Assembly: GCA_036897525.1 (NCBI GenBank)
Contig: JAYMTJ010000039.1
Span: 1 to 64,000 of the forward strand
DNA from: Pelargonium x hortorum
Lineage: Eukaryota > Streptophyta > Magnoliopsida > Geraniales > Geraniaceae
Length of the DNA: 64,000 bases
Direction of reading: 5' to 3'
The notes beneath the pieces are model-generated. The model was not told where the DNA came from and searched no databases. It saw nothing but the letters and a program-made list of their open reading frames with translations. The translations under genes were made by a program, and so were the position numbers. Numbering within the stretch: the first letter of the stretch is position 1; each line of letters begins with the position of its first letter. Below, piece after piece: positions 33,121 to 46,365 of the stretch.

Positions 33121-36100
33121 AAAGAAACGAAATAGATCTAAGGAATTTTCTAATTAAGAAAGAGTGAAGGTCAAATAGAAAATATCAGGAATCCCGGTCC
33201 TTAGAATATGGTCTTAAAATTGTTTTTTTAGAAGCCTAAGTTCCACCTCTAGAAGATCTAGTTGCTAAAGTAGTGCCTTAATTTGTCTTTTTAAAACAAA
33301 ATAAAGTAGGTCCAGGTTAGAAATCCACGTGGTTTTTTTGCGGGGAGCTTAGCTTAAGTGATTTCTTAGAGTAGGTTTACAACTATTAAAATTAAGGTGC
33401 AGCTTAAGAAGTTACTCTTATTTTTATTCTAATTCTTTAGAATTATCTAAATCAGAAAGTTGAGGGCTAATTCTGAACAAGTGTAATTAAAAAAACTAAG
33501 GCCCCTTTGTTCCCCACCTCCGATGTTTGTTAAATTTAATAAGGAAGAAACAAGTTAAGGGCTAGAGTCCTACGGGTCGGTCCTCTTGTCCGCTTTCTTG
33601 ATAAGTCTCTTAACAGTTCTTGGATGTATCTAATCGTAATTTCGTTTGTCAGAAAAAGTTTCTAATACATATTGATACTGTCTTTTTTTTGTACTTGAGT
33701 GCTGGGTGTTGTGAGGGTTGAAAATTAGGACTTTGAACTTAAAGGGTTCCAACTCCTAATTGATCTTTAGCTCCAATACCCATAAATAAAGGATTCCTTG
33801 AAGAAGGACTCTTTGATAAAGAGTTAGGTTGAGATAACACTCGTTCCAAGTCTATTTTAGAGTGGGATCCTGGGGAAAGTAGAGCGATTTCTTAGTTGAC
33901 CGGAAACCTAGGGTTCGAATGGGCTTAGTTTATTACAAATTTTGAAAAATCCTTTATTAGAGAGTAGCCCGCATTAGATTCTATATTTCTAAGTATAACT
34001 CTGTTTGTGAGTGTGTAAAAAAAGCTAAACCACTTAATTGGATACCTCTTTTAGGCCCTTTCCTCCTATAGGACCCCCTACTAGTCCTGCTACTAAATAA
34101 AGATACCCCAGATCCTACTTATCCTAGTGGAATACTCGAGGGTCCCTTAATTATTAAAAAAATGCTTCAGTGAAATTATTTATACCTACTTTGGATACTC
34201 ATTTATTATCAAAACTTGTTAAAGACGAGACTTTTCAAAATTACCCGCTTCTTTAGTTTAGGGTGGGGGTCTAAAGCTACTTAGCTAAAGGTTAGCTTTT
34301 ATCAGCAGCAACTTCGAAGTATTCTATATACAAGTATACACTACTAAAGTTAAAGTACCTTATGTTTTTATAAATCTTATTGCTTAGATGTCAAGGGACT
34401 CCTAAGCATGTTCTTGATATTATATTAAAGTCCCGAGTAGTCTGTGCTCCCCGAGGGGTTCTGAGATAATTGTTATTAAATACTTTAATAGGTAGGGCGG
34501 AAAAGTTTTTTTTAGCTATTCAATTCAAAATGGGTAATTAAGTTAGTATAGAGTTTGAAAAGTCTAGGGAATTCTTAATGAACGGGCAGGTATAAAAAAA
34601 AATCATTAAACTAATAGAATAGATTTTGTAGTAGGTAACCTAGGGTAAAAAAAGTGCTACAAATCCAGGAGTTAATTCTTTCTTATTACTAGATATAAAA
34701 TGAAAGTTTATGTTTTTCTAACTTTATGCGAGTATTTTTTAAGAATTTCAATTCAATTAGAGAGTTTAGCTCGTCAGTGTAAGGAGGGCTTGTAAAAGAT
34801 AAAAAAAGTATAGTATTAGGATTACTTAGTAGGCCTGGCCCACACCTGCCTGCGTCTTAATATTATTGTAATAAAGCACTCAGGTAGAACCCGTAGGTAC
34901 ATAAATAGAAGTTTTTCTTACTTGGGTTTATCCTGGTTATAATCTCCTATCTTATCTTAAAAAAATCTTATGTCATGCAATTATAACCAAAAATTTATCA
35001 AGAAATTCCTGCCTTAATTTAGCGGGAACCCACTTAGAATAGTAAGGAACAACTGAGCGGTAATACCTACACACTATAAAAACAAGCCTGAACCGGGCCT
35101 ATTCCACAATAAAAAAACTTCTAATTTCATTTCGTTCCCATAAGTCGGAATAAATTTGAGGGAAATCCTAAATAAAATAAAAGGCGATCAAAAAGCAGGT
35201 TTTATCATTCATAAAAGCATACTTGTTCCAGATTCCTGAGTTTTTTAACAACCGAGCTAATTGCAGTTGGTCCACTCCCGCAAAGGAGAACCCCTGTTTT
35301 TTGTAGTAAAAAGTACATTTATAGTCTAACCAAGGAGCTACTAAAACTAAGAGATATCTCATTCTACTAAAATGTCCTCTTCCAAGCCAAGAGGCTAGAT
35401 CCTGTGCTACAAGCCCTAACTAAAAAAACTTTCCCTGTACACCCCTAGGGATACCTAAAGCAAGACCTTAGCCTACATTTCATGGATCTTGTAATACTCT
35501 CCTTAAGTTTATCTGAGAAAGTCAATAATAAGGTTCTTAATACTCTTAATACTAGTGAATTAAGATATGAAAAACTTTTGACTTAAAACGTATAGGCTAC
35601 AATACAAAGCAAGAAACCTAGTAACTTGTTAGCACTATTTGGAAAACTGAAGCAAAGTCAAATTTTTTCTATATTACTCTTTAAAGAGGACCCGCTTACA
35701 CTTTCATTTTAAAATGAGCTTATTTAAAGAGTAAAGTAAAGGTTTCGCCAAAAGGGTATTTATTAGATGAAAAGAGAAATACCAAGAAGACTCCTAGACT
35801 GGAACTCTATCGAAGGTTTTAACCTGACCCCAAGTCTTTCTAGTACTATGCTCTTCCGACTGAGTTATCGGATCCTCTAAAGCACTAATAATTCAAATTA
35901 AGTACAGTAGTAAGGAGGGGTCCCTCTTAGTATTACCGAGTTCAAGCCTCCGGCTTCTATAAGTCTCAGATCAGACCGGGGGTAGAATCCCCTACTAGTT
36001 TTGGGGTAACTAAACAATTAAAGGCAGCAATAAGGAATTTTGTTTTCTAGATGTAAGTGATCTGGCCCTATCGAAGAGATGCATAACATAACCCGCTTAC

Positions 36101-36330
36101 AACGAGCACTTTTTACACTTAATCAAGCAAGGTATCCTCATAAATCTCTCGTTAGTATTAGTAACTTTTCCTTTTCCAAGTATTTGACAGCAAGCCCCCA
36201 TTATCTATAGATTCTCTTTGGAGTATAAGACTGAAGCCGGGAGACCCCTTATATTGAATACCCATGCCATGCTCGAGAATCTGCACACTCTATATGGGTA
36301 CTCGATTCTAGTAATATTTGTCACTTTTAG
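33121..36330. other. AT-rich gene-free sequence
   Basis: CTTAATACT is tandemly doubled at 35536-35553. TTTAGCTCGTCAGTGTA at 34765-34781 recurs at 63176-63192. On the minus strand at about 35876-35846 the sequence TAACTCAGTCGGAAGAGCAT resembles a tRNA D-arm, but no anticodon or T-arm follows. The 64-codon minus-strand frame at 35168-35362 is of chance length. Confidence 0.5.
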
Positions 36331-36346
36331 CGTAGGAATTCCTACG
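36331..36346. other. 16-bp perfect palindrome
   Basis: CGTAGGAATTCCTACG is an exact inverted repeat centred on an EcoRI-type GAATTC and containing GGAATTCC. It could be a symmetric protein-binding site or a tiny hairpin. It is the longest loop-free perfect palindrome I noticed. Confidence 0.95.
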
Positions 36347-38793
36347 ATTTAGATAAAACTTTACTAATCTAAAAAATTTCTATAGAGAGAGAGACTAGAC
36401 CTAATCTAGGAACGGACTTAATGCACGTAGGGAATACTCGGTTGACACAGGACGAAGTAATATATTAAATTGGAATACTTTGAGAATAAAACTGTGTAAG
36501 TTTCATTTTAATATAAAAAAGGTAGACTGTGCACTATAACAAAGTAGTATAACTTCAACTTTAGTTCATTTACCGGAAACGGCTTAAGCGCCCCTGCTTT
36601 ACTTTAATCTTTCTTAAATTCTTAAATAAAATGAATTCCTTTAAAACCAGAAATTGAAATTCTAGCCTTGGTATTTATTTACTACCTTTGTTTGTACTTT
36701 ACCACCCTAATATAATAGCTTAAGCATGACATGAAGAAGACCTTTATAACCTATACCCGGATACTCTAATAAGGAAAGAATTTGTCTGTGTTACTCTAAG
36801 ATATAGGTAGATGGAAAGACCTTTCTTTCTAGTGAATATCTTAGAAGTTCTTCTATTGTTATGTTAGAGCACAGGTTGAATAAGAAGTATTTCGAAGGTT
36901 CAATTCTGAGTATCCCGGCGAAGGTGTCAACTAAATGATTTATATAGATATAGAACAAAAAAACCTCTCACTCCGAAAAGCCCCTCCTTTTCCGAATCCT
37001 TTTTTTTGGTAGAACGCGAGTGCTTTTGATCAAATGACGTAGGTTCGAATCCCTTTTAGAGATCCTAGTAAGAAATCGATTTCCAGTTTCTTTCCTTTTC
37101 CCCAAATCATTAGTACTATTCCAGAAACAGAGGAAAAGGGTGGCTCCCTTCTTCGTAGTTTTAGGTATAGTCAGTCTAAGTTTCAATATCTTGCTCTTAG
37201 TCGATTATAACAGGATCCTCCCAGTTTTTGACTGCATCTTAATCCCGAAAGTCAAAAACCCCATTTGATAAAGCACAGGTTGTTACCAGTATACAAGGGG
37301 GTTCCATTGTAGTATTTAAACGAAGTGTTAAGTACAATATTAAATAAATAACTATACCTACTACTGCACCTTTCAGCTACCAAGTGTATTCAAAATAATG
37401 AAATTCAGGTATTTTCTTATTCTTTTTTTTTATTCCTTAGTTAACAACTCGTTTAAAATAGTTAATTCATTTCGTTGCTCCTCAGAAATCTTGTAAAGGA
37501 TACTCAAATTAAATACTGGATCAGATTCAAGGCACAAAAAAAGGGGAGTCGGGCTCATTCAATTTTCTACCGATTCGGGTCTCCTAACAAACTCCTTCAG
37601 TTAAAGGGTTACCATAAATTGAATTATTTTCCTTATATTATATTATAAGCTTGTCCTCACTGTACTTTAGTACCGTAGTACGTTACCTTGTGCCAACCTT
37701 AATTGCTTTAAACCCCAATTCTTGTAGAAACCCTTTTTGGCAGGCTATATCTTACTATTAAAAATTTGAAAGCCCAGGGAATGGAATACTCTTTGAAGTC
37801 TTGTTAAAAAAACCTAAGTTTTAATAATGTAACAAAGAGGCACCACCTAAATTTTCTAAGGAATCTTACTACTTTAAGAGTTAGTTTTGCGGGCCTTTTA
37901 TGCGGAAGACCCTAGTAAGATACTTGCCCCCGTAGAGGACCCCCTGTTATAGTACTAAACATTAGGCGAAAAAAACCTCTCCTTCTAGCCCTCGCCTTGG
38001 AGTATACAGAGTGAAAATAACTAACTTATAGAGCAATCAATGCGGGACCCCCTTTTTGGTACATGTCATACGGATCCCCTTACGTCTGTAGGATTCGGCA
38101 GTTAAAGTACTAGCAGCTATAGTTCAAGGGAGCTTAATTTAAGGGTCTTGGTAATTTCAAGTTCAGCCTAGACTAGACTCTTTTTAATATTAAATTGATT
38201 TTATTTAGAGGAAGTAGGATGTGGTTTTGAAGTATTGAAAGGGGTTAAGGGCATACAAAGTCCTTGGGCCATTGCTTGAAATTAGGTTGGGACTAAAAGT
38301 ATCTTAAGGGGTTTCTCAACTTAGAACGCTACCGGGGTAATTCATAACGGATAGAGTCTAATCTAGAGTATTGGGTTTAAAGGAAAAGATACCCTGGAGT
38401 CGAAGTCATTAGAAAATACATAAAGTTAAGGTAGACTCTAGGGAATAGCTGAGAAGTTTTTGAATTGAATATAGCATTCCTAGCAGTATTTCAAAGGGAC
38501 TCCTCCGAAAATGACAAGGTCAGAGCTAGCTGAAGAACCTTGAAAATCTATACTATACCTGCTTTTGACTTCTTTCTTACTCCGATTTCATAAGACTTAA
38601 TTTGCTTTCTTCATACCTTGCTTTCCTATGAACTGACTTACAGTGTTTATATATTCCTTTCAGATACAGGGGAATATTAATAACAATAAGAAATGAACTC
38701 TTTAGGGCATATTCCTCTTGTTCCATGTGTTTATCATTAAAGAGGATAAATACTTAGGAGAAGTATATACACGCATCCCTCTTCCCGACCTGG
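36347..38793. other. Gene-free sequence
   Basis: A 72-codon minus-strand frame at 36968-37186 overlaps a tRNA T-loop-like GTAGGTTCGAATCCC at about 37048; neither folds or matches a known gene. No other feature. Confidence 0.5.
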
Positions 38794-38814
38794 AACGAAG
38801 TGAGGGAGGTTAAC
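38794..38814 (+). repeat. 21-bp block resembling 4360-4380
   Basis: AACGAAGTGAGGGAGGTTAAC differs from the block at 4360 at two positions. Confidence 0.3.
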
Positions 38815-39130
38815 TTATTAGGGTATATTCTAGATAGTAAACCTTACACTTGGACACAACAAAGGAATACCAATCAAATTGACTTCACTGGAAAATTAGC
38901 TTTAGCCCTTGATATTCCTAAAAAACTTTGATTTCATTCAAGAATTAGCTAGAAACCTCACATACAATACCCAACAGAATGCCCTAAAGAGAAAGATAAA
39001 GCCTCGTATTCTATAGAAGCAATATCCCACACGAATTACTGTGCCCAATTTTTTTACGTTTGACTTGGATTACGTTCGATTTCTTATACATAAATTCAGT
39101 TTCAGTATTCTTTCTGGAGATAGCAGTACC

Positions 39131-39278
39131 TAGGAGCTAGTGGAGCTAATGTATTCCCTATTGTAGTTTTTGTAAAGACTCATTTAGAACTTGTAGACTT
39201 TACTACAGGAGAGAGACTTGCGAGCGAGATAGGAGGGAAGAGATGCTCGTATTCCCAATTGTAGGTGTAGGTTTTGTA
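39131..39278 (+). repeat. Possible diverged local duplication
   Basis: GTATTCCCTATTGTAG...TTTTTGTA at 39151-39174 is echoed by GTATTCCCAATTGTAG...GTTTTGTA at 39249-39278, about 100 bp downstream. One plus frame through the first part reads GANVFPIVVFVKTHLELV and another through the second reads LVFPIVGVGFVARKS. The stretch is part of a higher-G+C island. Product unrecognised. Confidence 0.4.
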
Positions 39279-41768
39279 GCTAGGAAGTCGTTATAGTACT
39301 AAGGAAGTGAAGTTATAGAGTACCATTAGAAACTTATTCAGTAAATACTTTCAAACAAACGGATTTGTACATCTCCGTCTAAATCATTAGGATTTCCTAT
39401 ATGTTTCATTTTATAAAAAAACAACTGTCCTTAACTTAAAATACCGAAAAGAGTGACTCTTGTCTTCCTTCCGAACTATATAAAATACTAAATACTAGAG
39501 CTATAGAAAAAAAAAGATACTCATAGCAGACCTATCTTATGGAGCTTACCTTTACTAGAGCCTAGGAGTGTGAGTCGTATAAAACCAGTAACTTTTTAGA
39601 TCAATCTATCAAGCCACAGATATAGATTAAAATTGACTTATCTCTATTAATTTCAAAATACCCTAAGGAGAGTTCTACAGGTAATCCAGGAGGAATGCGG
39701 GCTAAATTCAAGTCAAACCGGAGGTAACAAAGTTAAGTACGAGCCCATCTCTAATCTAGGAGCCCCTTTCAGAAGCAGATTATTACTACCAAGAAGCCTT
39801 CTATAACACTTCAATTTACTGAATATATCTACAAGGTATTCCAATTCCTAGGACATTTATGCAATCTAAAGCTTCTGAGAAACTACCCAATAAATGCTCG
39901 CTATTTGTCTTATTAACTAAACCAGGCCTTGTGTACTTGCTGTTAGAGTAGACAAGTATCTAAACTTATTATAAACATCTCACATATACTACCTGACCTG
40001 AGTGCATTGCTTTATCAAGGATAAGTTTCTTGAACCTATTTAAGAAATAGGTTTATAAGCTCCCTGTCTCTTACTAGGGTTTTGGTCCTTGAATCGGAAA
40101 TTCTAAAATAGAATTGCAAAATGAAGGGGCCTTCATAGTCAAAAAAAGCATTGAAGAAATTGCTCGGATTGGGAGGAAGTTGTATTATAAATTGATAGAG
40201 ACGTACAGGGAGAGCCTTAGTCAACTGCCATGTAGGTAAGCTTTTAACAATACGCAGCCAGTAAGTCCGGTGCATAGGCGCATAAACACGGGGTCTAAAC
40301 AATTCTACTAGACTGGAGTAAGTCATGGGCTTGTGCTAGTCGGAGTCTTTTATATTTCCAAGTATTGCGCTTAAGGATCTTCTGTGATATTACGAGATCC
40401 TGTATGGTTTGCCTTTGAGACTATTCTATTAGTAAGCCTGTTTAGGTTAACCCTAAAACAAGATAAGTTAGCATTTAAGTCTTTTTGTCAGCAAAGTATA
40501 AGACTTTTTTCAAAAAGCAGATACTGAGTTTTGATAGCTTGATAGTAAGTGGTAACGAAAATTTCGGGGAGAGCTCCTTTTTTTCTATTGATTTCCTTTT
40601 TCAGTCATACGGGCTTTTGAGTTTTACTCAGTACCCTACTTCGGTTTAGTGCCGTAGGGAGTTTCTTTTTATATTAAACTAATTCTTTTTGTGCAGGAAA
40701 CCTAAGAGTGTTGCTATATCTGTGATAAAGTATTCCTAACAAATATTTAGTCTATTCTAATTTAGGATTGCTTTTAGGTTTCAAAGGGATACAGCTAGCT
40801 TGGCATACTGACAGGGTTCCTATACGTACTGTACTAGCTCTCAAGCCTATACTATCCCAATTCTCCTTCTGTAAATTGTATAAAAAAAAGGACCCTATTT
40901 TAATTTAAGTGAGAGGATCGCAAGGGTTGTCTCTTATTCAAGAAGGAAAACGACCTCCGAAAAAGCTGAAATTTCGGTTATAACTCTTTAAAATTCTATA
41001 GACTCGAAAGCATGAAATTTATAGTAAGTAAATGCCCTTAGTTTTATTGTAATTGATATTTTGCTTTCCTTATTAGGTTTATTATTAGTTTCTTAATTCC
41101 CGTTTACAAATAAGGTACCTCAGTATCCACACCCTGGTTAGATAAAATGGCTAGAATGAGGATGTAGCAATGAATAAAGGAACATTTTATTTAAACTATA
41201 GTAAAAAAGAATCAAAATTCTCGTGCATAGACCCGGTTTGTTATAAAAATATCTTCAAGGCTAGGCTAGGTCCTAAAAAAGGGGCCTTTTGATCCTGAGT
41301 GTATGTTATGAAATTTAGCTTAGTTCTTACTCTTCCAAAATTGAAGGGTTCTTGTCTTGAATGCTTGACCTACAGCAAAACTCTGAATTCCGGTAATTTC
41401 AAAATTCCTAAGGCTCTTGTCTTTAGATCATTTTGTAATAGCTTACATAATATAATAAACTTGGAATCATTCATATAATAGTTCTTTCAATTTGACTTTC
41501 CAAGCGCCCTAAGAATATAACATAACCAACGCTAAATCCAATCACTTGTCCCATATGAAAGCATGCCAATGAAAGTTTATAGTAATCTTTACTTCAGAAC
41601 TAAAAAAAAGAGTTTAAGAAAGAGATTGTATTAGTTCTTCAACTGACTAATCAAAGGTGTTGGAGTGAAAGAAACCTGTAACTGAGGTAAATGAGTCAAT
41701 ACCTTATAAGAAGAGTTAGGGATACCGAGCCGAGCAAAGGAGTCAATTGAAAGAGATTCTTTCTTCTA
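39279..41768. other. Gene-free sequence with one 96-codon minus-strand frame
   Basis: The minus-strand frame at 40036-40326 is the third longest in the window and sits in a slightly G+C-richer island. It reads for example PPNPSNFFNAFFDYEGPFI. I recognise no domain. Frames of this length are expected by chance, so it is not called a gene. Confidence 0.45.
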
Positions 41769-41862
41769 AAGTAGGCCCAAGAAGGTCAAGCTGTCGATAG
41801 CCTGTGAAAGATAGTGAGTGAGATGAAAGCTACAGGTACTGCTATTAAGAAGATAGGTCTAG
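41769..41862 (+). repeat. Possible diverged dispersed repeat, block family 1, copy 4
   Basis: AAAGTAGGCCCAAGAA and TGAAAGATAGTGA resemble the tandem repeat region at 20178-20216 (AAAGTAGGCCAATGAA, TGAAAGATAGTGA) in the same order. A following ACTGCTATTAAGAAGATAGG resembles the family 1 core. It sits in the G+C-richer island of 41.6-42.4 kb. Confidence 0.35.
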
Positions 41863-43707
41863 GTAGTTTCTTTCCGTAGTAGATCGGAATAAGACTAAGA
41901 AGAATTTAGCAAGAGGGTTGCATGGAACGTATTAAAAGAAGGGTAAGGTTATTGGATTTCACTGAAAGCATTTCCTTGTCCTTGGCAGTATTGTAATAAG
42001 GGCTGTACCGTCAACAAAGACATTAGCAAGAACTGCTTTCAATCGGTTATAGCTGTCACAGTCATTAGAAAGTACAGAGAAAAGGCTTTATTAGAGTTTG
42101 GTTTACTTATGTTAGTTAAGGGAATTGATGCTTCTTAGTTACTACCATAGTCAGTCTTAGAATTTCATTGATTTGTACTTGCTAATCGGGACTGCTATTA
42201 TATTAAGAGTGTAGAATAAACTCTTGTTTAGAGGAAAAGTGAAGCTTATAATAACTTATATAGACGAGTCATTCAATTTGTAGAATTCAATTCCCGAAAG
42301 CAAAGTAGTAACTTCTCTATCTATGCTGGTGAAAGACCTAAAGTAACCGCAGCTTACCATGCTAACCCTTTATGTCAATGAGTGATCCGTCAAAACAGAG
42401 TCCTTTTGAAAGAAAAGTCATCGGTTCGAATCCTGTTCAATGGTAGTTTCAATTGGATATTGATTTTAATTTAATCTGTAAATCAGGACAACAAAGCTTA
42501 ATTTAATTAGTACATCTATAGATAACCGTGAAGTGAAAAAACTTAAGTACTTTTGTGAGGGTTTTTTCGAAGGTAACACCTGAATCTAAGAGTCCCTCTA
42601 GCTTTAATTCTCCTAAACTGGAATTTACAAAACTTTAAATGTACAACCCGGCGGCAAACACAAACAGGAGTAACAATACCTACGCCTACCTTATTTACTA
42701 GGGGTTATTAACCAACTACCCAGGTTACCTAGCCTGGCATAGGGAGCTTCTCAATAAATTAAATCATTCCCTTTACCAATGCTTCAAAAGGAAGAAATTA
42801 CTAAGATACCCGAGCCTGCTTAATCTTTTACTATACAAAGTCTTCTCTATTAACTAGATTTTCCTTTTCCTGAGAGTTATATAGAGTATTAACTTCTCTA
42901 AAGTAATGCGAATAGCTCGTAGGATTGTCTGGAAAATAAAAAAAAAAATCAAAAGGAGACTACTAGAGTGCTGAGATGCAATCTCTATACTGCGAATTCC
43001 CCTACTATGTTTTTATAAAAAAAAAGGGAATGCCCTGAATTTAAGGTTTGAGAAAGAGTGTAAAATCGATTGTTTACAGGTCGACCTATACCGTATGTTA
43101 TCCTGTCAGATAAGGAAAAGTTAGTGTAAGCTTGTATTCCTTAAAAAAAGGGACTTATTCGAAATAGACAAATTTAGGGGTCTGGTATTATAGTATAGAT
43201 AGGATTTCTTTTCGCGAGCACTTTATTTCTGTTCTGCTATTAGTGCAAATATAGTATATATATAATATAGTATTCCCTATGATATTAAAATAAATAGTAA
43301 ACACTTCATATTAAGAAGGATATAAATAAAACTTGATTGAATAAGTTACAAAAGTAACTCTTAGTGAAGGCACTCTTACTTTCTATTAAAAAGCGTTTCA
43401 ATTTCTTAGGAGCAAAGGTGTCCAAAACCAGCTTACTCTAGCTTAGTATAAGGGGATCCCAGTATTTTTAAGAAAAGAAGTCTTAAAAAGTTTGTTTTTT
43501 CGTATAGGAAGTACTTTCTTATATTTTGTTGAAATACCAGAGCCTTTTAAAGATAACTTTTCCCTTTTTACTAGGCAAATTAGTATGGCTCAAGTTCAGG
43601 TCAGAAAGTCAAGTCGACTTCTATCTAAATTTTAGTAGGGTAATAAAATTTGTTTAATCTCTTATTATAGTAGACTTCTGTCTCATAAAATATTGCAGAT
43701 TAAGTGT
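41863..43707. other. Gene-free sequence
   Basis: TCGGTTCGAATCCTG at about 42420 looks like a tRNA T-arm but no cloverleaf can be built around it. AT-rich sequence follows; ATAGTATATATATAATATAG near 43253 is a short AT run. Confidence 0.5.
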
Positions 43708-43724
43708 GTCGCGCCGGCCCCACG
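43708..43724. other. Short G+C-rich patch
   Basis: GTCGCGCCGGCCCCACG has 15 of 17 bases G or C and contains GCGCCGGC. It stands alone in AT-rich sequence, like the patch at 29752, but the two share only short words. Confidence 0.8.
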
Positions 43725-46349
43725 AAAGAATTTCCTTTGTTTAATTATCATGGGCTACTCATAGGAATTAGAAAAGAGATACCTAGAATAGATAGAAAAG
43801 ATAAGGGAAAAAGAGAAAGACTTGTATTCATTTTAGTTACTTTATTCCCCAAACACCTTTAACCAAAGTACAGTAACAGAGTATTAGTTTTTTTGTTAAA
43901 TAGCTGGAATTTTTAAGGTATCCCTCTTTTTGCGTATTCTTCAGAGACTATAAAAAAAATCTAAAGTACTGTTTAGCTCTATTGCCAAATATACAACGGG
44001 TTCCTTTTGATCGATTATATACAGAATATTTATTGTGTTAGTCATTACATTAAATAAGGAAAAAGGGGAACTCAAGAATGCCTAGGAATAAATAAAATAG
44101 GAAGGGCTCTCTTATACAGTATAAGGTTTGTTTGAACTCTTCTATTTTCTGGTAGCTAAGGATGTTAAGGAATTTGTACTAGGTTTTGCGGAAGAGTTAA
44201 CAGCTAAAAGTCAAGGTTGTGAATAAACAGTCTTTTTTAATTAGAAAGGGTATAGGTCGGGGTAAGAAGTTTTCTTATACATTTCCAAGCCCGGATTTAC
44301 TGTTATGCCGACAGGGATTCTAAAGCCTATCCACTTACTTTACTATCTTAGTATTCCCTGTATTTATTATAGCTAGTGCATAGATTTGGTAATAGATATC
44401 TTAGGTAGTATAGTTTTGGATATTCCTCTTTGTAGTTATTACTTTAGATAGAGAGGAGTCAGTCCCCTTTATACCTTCTTAAATTCTGAAATATAGATTT
44501 AGTGGATTCCCGGCTTTAACCTTTCTATTTCATTTACTCAATTTATTAGCTTTAGGTTCTTCTTGCTAACTAGAAAACAGGGAAACGGAGGAACACAGGA
44601 GCAACGCGCAGGCTTTGGCTTTAACAATTCATTTTCAATGTCAAACAAGGGATTCCTTCAATTCATTAACAATCAAAACTAAGAAATTCCTGACTAAAAT
44701 TCAAGGACTCGGATTACTGGATTAAGAGTCAAACTGTCTCAGAGGTACCACTTTATATAACAAAAATTCGATTTAGGCTATGTCGTAATTGATCCCCCAA
44801 GCTTCTCTTATATTATAAAAATTTGAAACTAAAGCAAAGAGTACCTCAACTATTTACCCCACATCTACTAAGAATTTAATTTATAACTTCATAAGCTACT
44901 TGTTGGTAGACTGCAATTTGAAGTCCTCCTTAGTTTAGTAATCAGTCATCCTTAGGGCACAAACTTACCTTACCCATGCTTTAGCGGCGCTCTCAATTAA
45001 ACAAAACAATGGAAGATAATAAGAGAAGGAATAAGGTTCTCGACTCCTTTTGGTAGCATCTTTATAAACCTGTTTGTTATACAACCCTTCCCTTGCATTA
45101 ATAGCAACGTAGAAACACAAAACTTTAGTGTTAAAGAAGCGTATAAATCCTATCGGGACTTCTTATGTCTTTGCTGAGCACAATTTCCTTATAAGGGGGC
45201 ACTTAACCAAAAACCTATCTTTTATGAATTGGTTGTTTAGTTACTACCCTTTTTTGATTCCTAAAGAGACTCTATTTCTATATGGGATGGGCCCGACCGG
45301 TGGCATATAGTGCTTTCGAACTTCAGTTGAATTAATTTCCTTGTAACTAAAGACTAAAGCAACTGTTTATTTTATTCTTTCATTCAGTTTTCCATAATAA
45401 AGAATAAAGTAAAAGTATAAATAAATAGCTTTTCGTATGCAAATTGTTATAAATTAAAACTACTCTATCATATTCAAGAGCAATAAAAAAAAGGCGAAGC
45501 GTCACTAATAATTTAGAATGCTTATTCTGGTATCTCAGAAGATTAAAAAAGGAGTATCTATTGAATAGAAAATAGAAGGCATATATAAAGTGCACAGGGT
45601 GCGGTAGTAGCAGTTAAGTCAAGCTTCCCTAGTACGTTGCGGGTTCCTCATTAAAAAGTAAAAACTTACTTAAAATTTTGATATTTTGGTATCTTATACT
45701 AAACTAAAAGGAAATACATGGATATTTGAGTAATATAATATAATATACGAGTGTTTTTACTAAATTGAAAGAACTCTATCTAAGAAAAGTTGTTTGTTGT
45801 TTTAACTATTTTAGTTTTATATATAATTTCATTTTATATAGTTCATATCATAAATAATAAACAGGAAACATAAGCTTTAAAAGAAGAGTATTATGTTATG
45901 TAGCACTCTCATGTACTTTGTTTTTGCTAATCAACTATACTTATAGAGTTTGTGCTTCAGTTCAGGGTTAGCAAAGTCACACCAGAAAAGGGCCTCCATT
46001 TAGAAGGGTCTCCTAGTCAGTCTCTACCTCAAGAACTGACCCGATACTACGAAATATAGAATTAGGAGCGCCTGTGTAAGTGTTTCCCTTGTCAGGGCTT
46101 TGTTGAAGGTAATAGAGTATTTTAAAAAGAAAGGGTATAAACTAAGAGGAGATAATAGAATTTTCAAGGGAAGCTTATCTAGAAACTACCAAAAAAACCG
46201 GGAGAACACCTTGTGCAGGAAGGGGGGAATACGTCTTCAAAAGCGTCTTTGCAAGTAACAATAGGATCTACTCTGTACTGCTATTTAGTATTAAGGACCT
46301 TTAATTCATCGAAGAGCAATAATATACGTGTGAGATCTATAGGTTTACC
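43725..46349. other. AT-rich gene-free sequence
   Basis: The most AT-rich part is about 45640-45870 and includes TAATATAATATAATATA at 45731-45747. Open frames here (45128-45310 plus, 45380-45595 minus, 46213-46404 plus) are 60 to 71 codons, unrecognised and of chance length. Confidence 0.5.
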
Positions 46350-46365
46350 TTTTTTTTTTTTTTTT
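46350..46365 (+). repeat. T16 homopolymer
   Basis: Sixteen consecutive T, the longest homopolymer in the window. Its length makes it a candidate for sequencing or length variation. Confidence 0.95.

Noticed and set aside
35830-35880. Minus-strand tRNA suggested by a D-arm-like TAACTCAGTCGGAAGAGCAT
   Set aside because: The following sequence gives no anticodon stem or T-arm.
37020-37080. tRNA suggested by GTAGGTTCGAATCCC
   Set aside because: Only a T-loop-like word is present; the T-stem does not pair and no acceptor or anticodon stem can be built.
42400-42450. tRNA suggested by TCGGTTCGAATCCTG
   Set aside because: The T-stem has a mismatch, the D-arm is missing and the acceptor ends do not pair.
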